Source: Flavobacteriaceae bacterium HL-DH10 (GTDB lineage Bacteria; Bacteroidota; Bacteroidia; Flavobacteriales; Flavobacteriaceae). From it: 64,000 bases of DNA. The DNA lies in the NCBI GenBank assembly GCA_031826515.1, contig CP134536.1, positions 3,416,501-3,480,500 on the forward strand, given 5' to 3'. This document shows, piece by piece, positions 8,762 through 17,871 of the stretch (within the stretch, counting starts at the first letter, position 1; the number at the start of each line of letters is the position of its first letter). A program made the position numbers and the translations under genes. The notes below the pieces were generated by a model that ran no database searches, was not told where the DNA came from, and worked only from the letters and a program-made list of their open reading frames with translations.

Positions 8762-9556
8762 ATGAGCGAAGCTTTAAAAGTGCCAACCATGGCAGAATGT
8801 ATGGCAGAAGGCAGACAACCAGAAATTTTATTTTGGGTCGGTTCAGCGGGAAGTTACGACGATAGAGCTAAAAAAATAACAAGAGCTTTTGTGAAAATAC
8901 TAAACAACGCTAATGTAGATTTTGCCGTTTTAGGAACCGAAGAAAGTTGTACTGGTGATGTTGCTAAACGTGCAGGAAACGAGTTTTTGTTTCAAATGCA
9001 AGCCGTTACAAATATAGAAGTTTTAAATGCTTACGGTGTGAAGCGTATAGTTACTGCGTGTCCACACTCTTATAATACACTTAAAAATGAGTATCCACAA
9101 TTAGGTGGAAATTATCAAGTACAACATCATACACAGTTTATTGAAGAATTAATTAATGCAGGTCGCTTAATTATAGAAAAAGAAAATAGTTTTAAAGGTA
9201 AACGTATCACATTTCACGATCCCTGTTATTTAGGGCGTGGAAACAGTGTTTACGAAGCTCCAAGAGCATTGTTAAAAGCAATGCATGTAGAATTGGTTGA
9301 AATGAAGCGTAATAAAAAAACGGCATTATGTTGTGGTGCTGGTGGCGCTCAAATGTTTAAAGAACCAGAAAAAGGAGATAAAGATATTAATGTTTTAAGA
9401 ACCGAAGATGCTCTAGAAACAAAACCAAGTGTAATCGCTACAGGTTGTCCGTATTGCAACACCATGATGACCGATGGTGTAAAATTTAAAGAAAAAGAAG
9501 CAGAAGTAACCGTTTTAGATGTTGCTGAATTAATTGCTAATGCTCAAAATTTATAG
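8762..9556 (+). CDS. (Fe-S)-binding oxidoreductase with CCG domains, HdrB/GlpC-like
   Basis: The 264-residue soluble protein carries two cysteine-rich CCG-type segments. The first has TACPHSYNTL and HDPCYLGRGN; the second has LCCGAGGAQMF and TGCPYCNTMM. Such domains bind a noncubane 4Fe-4S cluster or serve as disulfide-reducing sites in heterodisulfide-reductase-like complexes. The upstream membrane Fe-S protein is the natural partner. Start ATG at 8762 lies just after the repeat element, with no Shine-Dalgarno site. Confidence 0.85.
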   Translation: MSEALKVPTMAECMAEGRQPEILFWVGSAGSYDDRAKKITRAFVKILNNANVDFAVLGTEESCTGDVAKRAGNEFLFQMQAVTNIEVLNAYGVKRIVTACPHSYNTLKNEYPQLGGNYQVQHHTQFIEELINAGRLIIEKENSFKGKRITFHDPCYLGRGNSVYEAPRALLKAMHVELVEMKRNKKTALCCGAGGAQMFKEPEKGDKDINVLRTEDALETKPSVIATGCPYCNTMMTDGVKFKEKEAEVTVLDVAELIANAQNL

Positions 9557-9560
9557 TTTT

Positions 9561-9587
9561 TGTCTTTTCTTTAAAGGCAGGAATCCA
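9561..9587 (+). repeat. Short dispersed repeat (GTCATTTCTGC...GCAGGAATCCA family), degenerate copy
   Basis: This segment reads TGTCTTTTCT then AAAGGCAGGAATCCA, a degraded relative of the better copy at 51018-51043. It fills most of the 51-bp gap before the next gene. Confidence 0.4.
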
Positions 9588-9607
9588 CTTTTATACAATT
9601 TATTAAA

Positions 9608-10096
9608 ATGTTAGTAGACTTTAATACATTACCAGAAGAATCTCGTGTTTGGATATACCAAGCAAACCGTTCGCTTACCGAACAAGAAATTGAAGAAATA
9701 CAAGGTAAAATAGAACTTTTTATTGAAAACTGGACGGCTCATGGAGGCGATTTAGAAGCTGGTTATTTAATTAAATATAAGCGATTTATAGTAATTGCGT
9801 TAAATCAAGATTTGAATAAAGCAACAGGTTGTTCTATTGATGCTTCAGTACATTTTATTCAGCAGTTAGAGAAAGAATACAATATAGATTTAATGGACAA
9901 AATGAATGTATCTTATAAACAAGGAGAATTCATTGCTTATAAAACACTTACCGATTTTAGAAAGATGGCAAAACAAAAAGCCATTTCAAAAAACACCATT
10001 GTATTTAATAATTTAGTAAATAATATTGCCGAATTTAAAGAAAACTGGGAAGTACCTGCAAGTGATAGCTGGCATAGTCGGTTTTTAGCTAAATAG
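9608..10096 (+). CDS. Conserved Bacteroidetes protein of unknown function
   Basis: The 162-residue protein is probably cytosolic. It has no signal peptide, no membrane helix and no Walker A motif. It begins MLVDFNTLPEESRVWIYQ and has an acidic, helix-rich first half followed by an alpha/beta part (GYLIKYKRFIVIALNQD, then SIDASVHFIQQLE). I recognise it as a protein conserved in flavobacteria that is often labelled 'ABC transporter ATPase'; nothing in the sequence supports an ATPase. It follows the Fe-S protein gene at 51 bp and may be in the same transcript. Confidence 0.7.
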   Translation: MLVDFNTLPEESRVWIYQANRSLTEQEIEEIQGKIELFIENWTAHGGDLEAGYLIKYKRFIVIALNQDLNKATGCSIDASVHFIQQLEKEYNIDLMDKMNVSYKQGEFIAYKTLTDFRKMAKQKAISKNTIVFNNLVNNIAEFKENWEVPASDSWHSRFLAK

Positions 10097-10159
10097 TTGT
10101 TGATTCTTCTGTATTAGAAAGTCATAGAATAAAACTTGCGTTTCCTGTTTCATATTTAA

Positions 10160-10475
10160 ATGCTTGTAGAAAAAGTAACATTTACCCTTCTTCTTATTTT
10201 TATAATAAGTATTTCTGTATTCTCTCAACAACATATGAAAAACATGTTTTAGAAACCACAGATCTACTAATGAGTTTTATACTTCAGATTATAATTTGTC
10301 TGAGTTTAATGCCAATCAATACGGATTTGGTGTAGGTTATACAGATATTTTTGCTAAAATGCATATTGCGAAGTTTGGTTTAAAAAGTATCGATTTAAAA
10401 TACATTAACTACAAAAGAAATACAGGTTTAACGGCTGGTATTATTTCGGCGGGATTTAAGTTTGAAATGGATTAA
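10160..10475 (+). pseudogene. Decayed outer-membrane protein gene (DUF3570-like remnant)
   Basis: The 504-bp gap 10097-10600 holds a gene relic. From ATG at 10160 a signal-peptide-like stretch runs (VEKVTFTLLLIFIISISVFS) and stops at 10252. In another frame, 10263-10475 reads a beta-barrel C-terminus beginning TNEFYTSDYNLSEFNANQYG and ending GIISAGFKFEMD-stop. That end resembles the closing strands of DUF3570 outer-membrane proteins. Upstream, 10097-10160 encodes LESHRIKLAFPVSY without a start, which may be another relic. The simplest reading is a large internal deletion plus frameshift. Family assignment is from memory of the C-terminal pattern. 10476-10600 shows nothing else of note. Confidence 0.5.
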
Positions 10476-10600
10476 ATTTGTTTACAACCTTATTATAAAT
10501 CTATCTTAAAGTCTTTTAATCTTCTTTTTAAAAGTATTATTTTGGCATGATTATTAATGTTGTAATGAATACTAATAATAGGCTTAACTAATACTTTTTT

Positions 10601-13519
10601 ATGCGTCATAATTTATATATACTTTTTTCTTTTTTTATAACTCTTACTGTAGTTGCTCAAAAAACAGAGAATCCACTAAAAACCGTTGATGCAGAGTCTC
10701 AGAAAAAGTGGGTGGATAGTGTTTATGCCTCTATGACTTTACCAGAAAAGGTGGGGCAATTGTATATGGTACAGGTTATGTCTAATCAAGATAATGCTAC
10801 CAAAAATAAGATTATTAAACTCATAAACACGCATCATATTGGCGGTATTATTTATTCAAATGGCGGTCCTGTTAAACAAGCTAAATTAAATAATGAATTA
10901 CAAACGCTTTCTAAAATCCCTTTATTAATAGGAATGGATGCAGAATGGGGTTTAAGTATGCGTTTAGATTCTACTTATGCTTTTCCTTGGAACATGACAT
11001 TAGGTGCTATAAAAGATAATAAACTTATAGAAGAAACAGGAAGACAAATAGGGGAGCATTGTAAACGTTTAGGCGTTCATTTTAATTTTGCTCCAGTGGT
11101 TGATATTAATACCAATCCGTTAAACCCAATTATAGGAAATCGTTCTTTTGGAGAAGACCGTGATAACGTTACCGAAAAAGCATTAGCTTTTATGAAAGGG
11201 ATGCAAAGTGCTGGTGTGTTAGCTAATGCCAAACATTTTCCTGGTCATGGTGATACCGATCAAGACTCTCATAAAACATTACCAACCATTAATTTCAACG
11301 AAAAACGTATAGATTCTATAGAATTATATCCTTATAAAAAATTGATTAAAGAAGGACTTTCTAGTGTGATGGTCGCGCATTTAAATGTACCTAGTTTAGA
11401 ACCACGAGAAGGCTATCCATCATCCTTGTCAAAGCATATTGTGACGGATATTTTAAAAGATTCACTAGGGTTTCAAGGCCTTATATTTACTGATGCACTT
11501 GACATGAAAGGAGCAGCCGATTTTAATGAAACTGGTGCAATTGATTTGGCTGCCTTTAAAGCAGGTAATGATGTTATGTTAATGTCTAAAGATGTTGCTG
11601 TTGGAGTTACTAAAATTATTGAAGCTTATAATAAAGGCGATATCACAGAAGCACGTTTGTCGCATTCGGTTAAAAAAGTACTTCAAGCAAAATATAAAGC
11701 GGGATTATATAATTACGAACCTATTGGTATTCATAATTTGGTTAAAGATTTAAACAGACTAAAAGATGATATGCTATATGAAGAGTTATTAGAAAATGCT
11801 ATTACTGTTGTAAAAAATGATAGAGATTTAGTGCCATTTCGTCAATTAGAGACAAAAACTATGGCCTATGTTAAAATGGGAGACGACGATGGATCTGTAT
11901 TTTTTAATGAACTAAAAAAATACATGAAAGTTCATGAAATTAAAGCAGATAATTTAGACGATTTAATGGGGCGTTTACAAACATATAATACGGTTGTAAT
12001 TGGTTTACATAAATCGAATGCGAGTCCTTGGAAAGGTTATAAGTTTACAGAAAAAGAGCTTGTATGGTTATATGAAATAGCAAGAACGCATACTGTAGTT
12101 TTGGATGTTTTTGCAAAACCTTATGCTTTAATGGATTTAAAAACTATTGAGAATATTGAAAGTATTGTTGTTAGTTATCAAAACAGTAAAATAGCTCAAG
12201 AGAAATCGGCGCAACTTATTTTTGGTGCTTTGGCTTCAAAAGGGCATTTACCAGTATCAGCTGGGGCTAATTTTAATGTAGGCGATGGCATTGATAGTTA
12301 CTCCATAAAACGGTTGGGGTATACCATACCAGAACGTGTGGGGATGAATTCGGAAAAATTAAATAAAATAGATTCTATTGCTCTAATGGCTGTTAATAGA
12401 AAAATGACACCAGGTATTCAGCTTTTAGTGGCTAGAGAAGGCAAAGTTATTTATAATAAGAGTTTTGGAAAACATACCTATAAAGGAAAAGAGCAGGTGT
12501 TATTTGATGATATATACGATGTGGCCTCTTTAACTAAAATACTAGCAACCTTACCACTTTTAATGGAATTAGAAGAACAAGGTATTGTTTCTTTAGACGA
12601 TAAGTTGTCTGAAATTTTACCTGATTACAAAGGGTCTAATAAAGAAAGTATCACTATAAAACGCATGCTATCTCATTATGCAAGATTGAGACCATGGGAG
12701 CCTTTTTATTATCATACTTTAGATAGTGTAACGAAGCTTCCAAGTGAAAAATATTATAGAAGTGAACGCAGTGATGAGTTTAATATAGAAGTCTCTAAAA
12801 ACTTGTATTTACGTTCAGATTATCAGGACTCTATACAGAAAATAATTAAAGATTCAGACCTTTTAGAAACCTTAAGATATCGTTATAGCGATTTTCCTTA
12901 TTATATTTTAAAGAAATTTATTGAGAAACATTACGACAAAACACTTGATGAATTAGTGCAAGGGCATATTTATCAATCTTTAGGAGCTAATCATACCATG
13001 TATAATCCATATAGACGCATAAGTAATAAAAAAATTGTGCCAACGGAAGTTGATGATTATTATAGAAATCAAGAAGTTCATGGTTATGTTCATGATATGG
13101 GAGCTGCTATGCAAAATGGTGTAGGTGGCCATGCAGGCGTTTTTAGTAATGCTAATGATGTTGCTAAAATCATGCAAATGTATTTACAAAAAGGGATTTA
13201 TGGTGGTAAACGGTATTTTAGATCGGAAACTATTGATAAATTTAATACGTGTTATTTTTGTGAAGATAATAATAGAAGAGGAGTTGGGTTTGATAAGCCT
13301 CAATTAAGTGATGAAGGCCCTACTTGTGGATGTGTATCTATGACTAGTTTTGGGCATTCTGGTTTTACAGGGACTTATGCTTGGGCAGATCCAGAAGCAG
13401 ATATTATTTATGTGTTTTTAGCAAATAGAACCTATCCAAAGGCAGGAAACAATTTATTGTTAAAAAAAAATATTAGAACAGAAATACAACGCTTAATTTA
13501 TGAAGCGATTGAAGATTAA
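10601..13519 (+). CDS. Two-domain glycosidase: GH3 (NagZ-like) fused to a serine beta-lactamase-like domain
   Basis: The 972-residue exported protein has a signal peptide (about 1-19), a glycoside hydrolase family 3 domain (about 35-380) with the NagZ-type catalytic loop KHFPGHGDTDQDSH, a GH3 C-terminal-like region, and a class C beta-lactamase/penicillin-binding-like domain (about 590-960). The latter shows the SxxK nucleophile in ASLTKILATLP, a YSD motif in RYSDFPYYIL and HSGFTGT. GH3 members with this loop release N-acetylglucosamine, so a role in peptidoglycan turnover is likely. The fusion is a known Bacteroidetes architecture. bshA follows 5 bp after the stop. Confidence 0.9.
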   Translation: MRHNLYILFSFFITLTVVAQKTENPLKTVDAESQKKWVDSVYASMTLPEKVGQLYMVQVMSNQDNATKNKIIKLINTHHIGGIIYSNGGPVKQAKLNNELQTLSKIPLLIGMDAEWGLSMRLDSTYAFPWNMTLGAIKDNKLIEETGRQIGEHCKRLGVHFNFAPVVDINTNPLNPIIGNRSFGEDRDNVTEKALAFMKGMQSAGVLANAKHFPGHGDTDQDSHKTLPTINFNEKRIDSIELYPYKKLIKEGLSSVMVAHLNVPSLEPREGYPSSLSKHIVTDILKDSLGFQGLIFTDALDMKGAADFNETGAIDLAAFKAGNDVMLMSKDVAVGVTKIIEAYNKGDITEARLSHSVKKVLQAKYKAGLYNYEPIGIHNLVKDLNRLKDDMLYEELLENAITVVKNDRDLVPFRQLETKTMAYVKMGDDDGSVFFNELKKYMKVHEIKADNLDDLMGRLQTYNTVVIGLHKSNASPWKGYKFTEKELVWLYEIARTHTVVLDVFAKPYALMDLKTIENIESIVVSYQNSKIAQEKSAQLIFGALASKGHLPVSAGANFNVGDGIDSYSIKRLGYTIPERVGMNSEKLNKIDSIALMAVNRKMTPGIQLLVAREGKVIYNKSFGKHTYKGKEQVLFDDIYDVASLTKILATLPLLMELEEQGIVSLDDKLSEILPDYKGSNKESITIKRMLSHYARLRPWEPFYYHTLDSVTKLPSEKYYRSERSDEFNIEVSKNLYLRSDYQDSIQKIIKDSDLLETLRYRYSDFPYYILKKFIEKHYDKTLDELVQGHIYQSLGANHTMYNPYRRISNKKIVPTEVDDYYRNQEVHGYVHDMGAAMQNGVGGHAGVFSNANDVAKIMQMYLQKGIYGGKRYFRSETIDKFNTCYFCEDNNRRGVGFDKPQLSDEGPTCGCVSMTSFGHSGFTGTYAWADPEADIIYVFLANRTYPKAGNNLLLKKNIRTEIQRLIYEAIED

Positions 13520-13524
13520 TAATT

Positions 13525-14661
13525 ATGAAGATAGGTATTGTTTGTTATCCAACATTTGGAGGTAGTGGCGTTGTTGCTACAGAATTAGGCTTAGAGCTTT
13601 CTAAGCGTGGTCATGAAGTCCATTTTATCACCTACAACCAACCTGTAAGGTTGGAGTTGTTAAGTAATAATGTACATTATCATGAAGTAAATGTACCTGA
13701 ATATCCTTTATTTCATTATCAACCTTATGAGTTAGCTTTATCAAGTAAATTGGTAGATATGGTGAAATTGCATAAAATTGAAATCTTGCATGTACATTAT
13801 GCTATACCTCATGCTTATGCAGCGTATATGGCAAAAATGATGTTGCAAGAAGAAGGTGTTCATATTCCTATAGTCACAACATTACATGGTACAGATATTA
13901 CTTTAGTAGGAAGTCATCCGTTTTACAAACCAGCAGTTACTTTTAGTATTAATAAATCGGATGCAGTTACTACGGTTTCACAAAGTTTAAAAGAGGATAC
14001 CATACGTTTGTTCGATATAAAAAATGATATCTCTGTTGTACCTAATTTTATAGATTTAGATAAATATAATCATCATTTTACAGATTGTCAACGTGCTATG
14101 ATGGCGAATGATGATGAAAAAATTATTACACACATTAGTAATTTAAGACCTGTAAAACGAGCGCAAGATGTTATTTCTATTTTTTATAACATTCAAAAAG
14201 TAATGCCAGCAAAATTGATGTTGGTAGGTGAGGGACCAGATAGAGAACAAATAGAAATTCGTTGTCAAGAATTGGGTATTTTAGATAAAGTAATTTTCTT
14301 TGGAAGAAGTAACGAAATTGATAAAATTCTTTGCTTTAGTGATTTGTTTTTATTGCCTTCTGAAACCGAAAGTTTCGGTTTAGCGGCATTAGAAGCTATG
14401 GCATCTGGTGTACCCGTTATATCAAGTAATACAGGAGGTATTCCCGAAGTTAATATTCATGGTGTTTCGGGATTTTTAAGTCCTGTTGGTGATATAGAAG
14501 ATATGACTAAAAACGCCTTGTATATTTTAAGTGATTCAGAGCGTTTAAGCACTTTTAAAAAGTGTGCTAGAAAAGAAGCTTTAAAATACGATTTGCATAA
14601 AATAGTACCACAATACGAAGCCATTTATGAAGATACTTTAGCTAAATGCCTCGTATTGTAG
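13525..14661 (+). CDS. bshA: N-acetyl-alpha-D-glucosaminyl L-malate synthase BshA
   Basis: This is a 378-residue GT4 glycosyltransferase. The N-terminus (CYPTFGGSGVVATELG) and the N-domain segment YNQPVRLE are the BshA pattern. The nucleotide-sugar domain contains GEGPDREQIE and ESFGLAALEAMASGVPVI. BshA joins UDP-GlcNAc to L-malate, the first step of bacillithiol synthesis. bshC lies about 5 kb downstream on the same strand, so this genome probably makes bacillithiol. Start ATG lies 5 bp after the stop of the glycosidase gene, so the two are likely one operon. Length is typical. Confidence 0.93.
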   Translation: MKIGIVCYPTFGGSGVVATELGLELSKRGHEVHFITYNQPVRLELLSNNVHYHEVNVPEYPLFHYQPYELALSSKLVDMVKLHKIEILHVHYAIPHAYAAYMAKMMLQEEGVHIPIVTTLHGTDITLVGSHPFYKPAVTFSINKSDAVTTVSQSLKEDTIRLFDIKNDISVVPNFIDLDKYNHHFTDCQRAMMANDDEKIITHISNLRPVKRAQDVISIFYNIQKVMPAKLMLVGEGPDREQIEIRCQELGILDKVIFFGRSNEIDKILCFSDLFLLPSETESFGLAALEAMASGVPVISSNTGGIPEVNIHGVSGFLSPVGDIEDMTKNALYILSDSERLSTFKKCARKEALKYDLHKIVPQYEAIYEDTLAKCLVL

Positions 14662-14677
14662 TTTTTTGTTTTATAAT

Positions 14678-15946
14678 TTAAGAGCGCTTCAGCTGCTTTT
14701 GGATTTTTTTAATTGCAGATTCAATTGATTTTTCAGGCTCAATTATATTATATTCTCCCCAAAATTCTGGATCAGAAAAACCAGAAGTTTCGTCTGTTAA
14801 AATAGTAGTAGGCCGAATAATGTTTTCTCTTGTTTTTGCAAATTTAGTATTACTAATTTCCCAATCTGTTATAGCCATTTCACTATTTAAAGTATATATA
14901 CTGTTAAAAAGTTTGCCTTTCCAATTTACTTTAAGAGTTAGTGAAATATTACTGTAAGCATAATGCCATTTATCATTTTGAATTCTGTAGTTAACTTTAT
15001 ACGAAGCTTCAATAGGATATACATCTACTTTTCTAGGTTTCTTTCTAACAAATATTTGACTAGAAAGCTCTTTGTTTTCAACATTTAAATTATAAACAGC
15101 ATTAGTAAGTGCTTTGGTTTTAGCATCAATGTAAAGTTTACCATAATACATGGGCTCTGTTATGTTTTTATTCTGTTTAAAGTTTATAACGTATACGAGC
15201 TTTTTATTAATGCTTGTGGGTGCTCCAAAACTAAAATCGTAAAGTTCTATATCTTCTTTTGTAAAAATAAATTCTGGATATTTTACTATGTCGGCGTATA
15301 AATTGCTAAAAGGACCTCCTTGTAATTTTAAAGCTAAAGTATCTAGTTTAGTATAATCTGTGTTTTTTCTAGCTTTTATAAGTTCTATATGGTCTTTTCT
15401 TAAGTTATTATAAGGTTGTTTGTGTATTTTTACGACAGCTTCAGATAACGAGGCATTTTTTCGTCTCTTTTTTATGGTCTCTCTATAAAAAGCAGTCATT
15501 AGTGTATTGTTATTATTGTAAAGGGTGCTTTTCTTACTTAATGTTTCAATAACTAAGTCTTTAGCATTTGGTGGTAGTGCTAAAATGCTAACTTCATTTA
15601 ATTCAGTAATAGCAGGAATTAATGCTATTTTGATTTTATTATTTATTTTAGAAATTTTAATTTCTTTTTTCACGTAGCCTAAATATGAAACAATTAAGGT
15701 GCCATCCAAAAATTCTTGAGGTACTTTTAGGATAAATTCACCATCATTATTTGTAACCGTACTAATGTTTGTATCATTTATTACTAAATCAGAGAACACT
15801 AAAGGTTTTTTAGATAACTCATCGATTACAGTGCCTTTAATTTCAGAAAAATGAGATGTTTCTTGTCCGTTAATAAAATTTGTACCGCATAATAAAAGCA
15901 TACAAACCATGAGAGATGTCAGTAAAATATTATAATTAATTTTCAT
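14678..15946 (-). CDS. Secreted protein with carboxypeptidase-like regulatory (CarboxypepD_reg-like) domain
   Basis: The 422-residue exported protein has a signal peptide (about 5-28), then a beta-sandwich domain (about 35-115) with IKGTVIDELSKKPLVFSDL and the DGEFILKVP and YLGYVKKEI motifs typical of CarboxypepD_reg-like domains of TonB-dependent systems. A larger beta-rich C-terminal part resembles the DUF5686-like outer-membrane family in style but lacks a full barrel. Its function is unknown; it may be an envelope accessory. It is convergent with bshA, with 16 bp between the stops. Confidence 0.7.
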   Translation of the reverse strand: MKINYNILLTSLMVCMLLLCGTNFINGQETSHFSEIKGTVIDELSKKPLVFSDLVINDTNISTVTNNDGEFILKVPQEFLDGTLIVSYLGYVKKEIKISKINNKIKIALIPAITELNEVSILALPPNAKDLVIETLSKKSTLYNNNNTLMTAFYRETIKKRRKNASLSEAVVKIHKQPYNNLRKDHIELIKARKNTDYTKLDTLALKLQGGPFSNLYADIVKYPEFIFTKEDIELYDFSFGAPTSINKKLVYVINFKQNKNITEPMYYGKLYIDAKTKALTNAVYNLNVENKELSSQIFVRKKPRKVDVYPIEASYKVNYRIQNDKWHYAYSNISLTLKVNWKGKLFNSIYTLNSEMAITDWEISNTKFAKTRENIIRPTTILTDETSGFSDPEFWGEYNIIEPEKSIESAIKKIQKQLKRS

Positions 15947-15983
15947 GATTTCTAGATTTTAGAGATTTGAATATAATATACAA

Positions 15984-16009
15984 AAAAAGCCTCATAGGTA
16001 AGGCTTTTT
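15984..16009 (-). terminator. Rho-independent terminator of the peroxidase operon
   Basis: A 9-bp perfect stem (AAAAAGCCT / AGGCTTTTT) closes an 8-nt loop, with T runs on either strand. It lies 48 bp after the stop of the cytochrome c peroxidase gene and before the start of the next leftward gene. Confidence 0.75.
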
Positions 16010-16056
16010 AAGTTAAAATTAACTATAAATGGTTGCTTTTTAGGTGTTTGAGTGTG

Positions 16057-17865
16057 CTATTTTGTGTTTGTGTAAACCTCATCCGTTAAGGTTTTCATAA
16101 AAGCTATGATGCTTGTTTGTTCTTCTTCAGATAAATCTAAATTATCGAATGGCAGGGTTTGATGGGGTAAATCGAAACCTAAGCCTACACCACCACCATC
16201 ATTATAAAAATCTATAACTTCTTCTAAAGTAGTATATGCTCCATTATGCATGTAAGGCGCTGTTTTTTCTATATTACGAATTGTTGGAGTTTTAAAAGCC
16301 CCTTTTCTTGCTTTAGTATTAAATAGGTAATAACCACCTAAATCATCATCGAGCATTTTATTTTCTTTAGTTTCTGGAACTCCAATTATTTCTAATTCGG
16401 TAGTATTAAAATTAGGTGGAACAGTTCCGTTAAATAATGGAGGGAAATGACACGTGGCACATGCTGCTTTTCCCATAAATAAATTAAAGCCTGTTTTCTC
16501 TTTAACGGAAAGAGAACTTTTTTTATCATTTATATTATTATCAAACTTTGAATTGAATGGATTTAAACTTCTTACATAAGACGCTATAGCGTGTCTAATA
16601 TTAAATTCAAATCTAGCATTATTATATAAAGAGTCTAATAACTTATTATATTCAGGATTATTTTTAATGCGATTAGCAATAGAATCCATAGGTAAATTGA
16701 ACTCATTATGATTATTAGCTACACCTACAATTTGTCCTTCTAAACTTCCCGAACGCGCATCCATAAAATATAATTGTTGATATGCCGAATAGGGTAGTGT
16801 TGGCGAGTTTCGAGTTTGCCTATTATCAAATACAGCTTTACCATCGGTAAAGGCTTTATCTTTAATATGGCAACTAACACAAGCAAGATCATTATTTTTA
16901 GAAAGCATTTTATCATTAAACAACTTTTTACCTAAGAATTCTTTTTGCTTTAAATTAATGGTATCACTTTTAAAATCAGTAAAATAATTTAGATTTAAAG
17001 CATCTGGACTAAAAAGAGAAGTCATAGTATTAGATAATGCCATTTCAAACGGGAAATTTACATTCCAATCTTTTTGAACTTCAACTAATAATTTTAATTG
17101 AGCATCTGTATTTGTTTTAATAAACGCATATCTGTCAAAACTATCAAAATCATGATTTAAATGATTTATTGATGTTTGAAAAGCCTTTTTTAAATCAGTA
17201 TAAACTCGTTTTGATTTAAATTGGTCTTGAAATATATCAAGCAGGTTAATTAATGTTTTGTAAGTGTACTGGCATTCAAGTAATGATTGTCCTAAAACAG
17301 GAGAGTCAAAACCCGTTATTCCAGTAGTTGCTATTCTAACTATTTGGTTTCTTATTAACCAAATAATATGGTGATTTTTAAAGTTGATACGTGTGTTTTT
17401 TCGAATCAATTTTAACCTGCTTTTTGTAATTGAAACGATTTCATGAATTTTTAAAGGGTCTGTTTTTGGGGCAAAAAGTAACTCTTCAATGACTTGAAAA
17501 CCAAAAGGGGTTCTAATTTTTATGTCAGTAGGATCTTCTTCTTGAATTTGTAAAAAGTTAGGCGCATTTAACGATTTATAATTATTTTGATCTGTAAAAG
17601 CTAAAATAGGTTCAATTGTTTTAAAGTGTTCTCTAGCCTTTTTATAAAAATCAATGTTGTTTTTTATATTTTTTGAAGCCGATAAAGAATCAAGATAGTT
17701 AATACAAATGTCTAACTCTTTGGTGTATAAACTTTCAATTCTTTTGTTTGTTGAGGTTGCTTGTGTTTTTGTTAATTCTTTTTTGCAGGCTATACTTGTT
17801 ATAAGCAAAAGACATATACCTATAGTATATGTCTTTGCTCTTATTAAAAATAAGATGTTATTCAT
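16057..17865 (-). CDS. Di-haem cytochrome c peroxidase with N-terminal imelysin-like domain
   Basis: The 602-residue lipoprotein has a lipobox-like end to its signal (ITSIACKKE). The first 270 residues are helical and imelysin-like. A MauG/CcpA-type di-haem peroxidase domain follows (about 300-600). Two haem sites are clear, CVSCH in ACVSCHIKDKAFTDG and CATCH in ACATCHFPPLFNG, and the C-terminal part has PTIRNIEKTAPYMHNG. Family members reduce H2O2 in the periplasm or oxidise protein partners. The gene starts 6 bp after the PhoX-like gene stop, so the two form an operon ended by the hairpin at 15984-16009. Confidence 0.87.
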   Translation of the reverse strand: MNNILFLIRAKTYTIGICLLLITSIACKKELTKTQATSTNKRIESLYTKELDICINYLDSLSASKNIKNNIDFYKKAREHFKTIEPILAFTDQNNYKSLNAPNFLQIQEEDPTDIKIRTPFGFQVIEELLFAPKTDPLKIHEIVSITKSRLKLIRKNTRINFKNHHIIWLIRNQIVRIATTGITGFDSPVLGQSLLECQYTYKTLINLLDIFQDQFKSKRVYTDLKKAFQTSINHLNHDFDSFDRYAFIKTNTDAQLKLLVEVQKDWNVNFPFEMALSNTMTSLFSPDALNLNYFTDFKSDTINLKQKEFLGKKLFNDKMLSKNNDLACVSCHIKDKAFTDGKAVFDNRQTRNSPTLPYSAYQQLYFMDARSGSLEGQIVGVANNHNEFNLPMDSIANRIKNNPEYNKLLDSLYNNARFEFNIRHAIASYVRSLNPFNSKFDNNINDKKSSLSVKEKTGFNLFMGKAACATCHFPPLFNGTVPPNFNTTELEIIGVPETKENKMLDDDLGGYYLFNTKARKGAFKTPTIRNIEKTAPYMHNGAYTTLEEVIDFYNDGGGVGLGFDLPHQTLPFDNLDLSEEEQTSIIAFMKTLTDEVYTNTK

Positions 17866-17871
17866 GGTGTT

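Noticed and set aside
9608-10096. ABC transporter ATPase
   Set aside because: No Walker A, signature or Walker B motif is present in the 162 residues.
10160-10252. 30-residue frame with a signal-peptide-like sequence as a real small secreted gene
   Set aside because: It stops right after the signal and adjoins a barrel relic in another frame, so a deleted gene is more likely.
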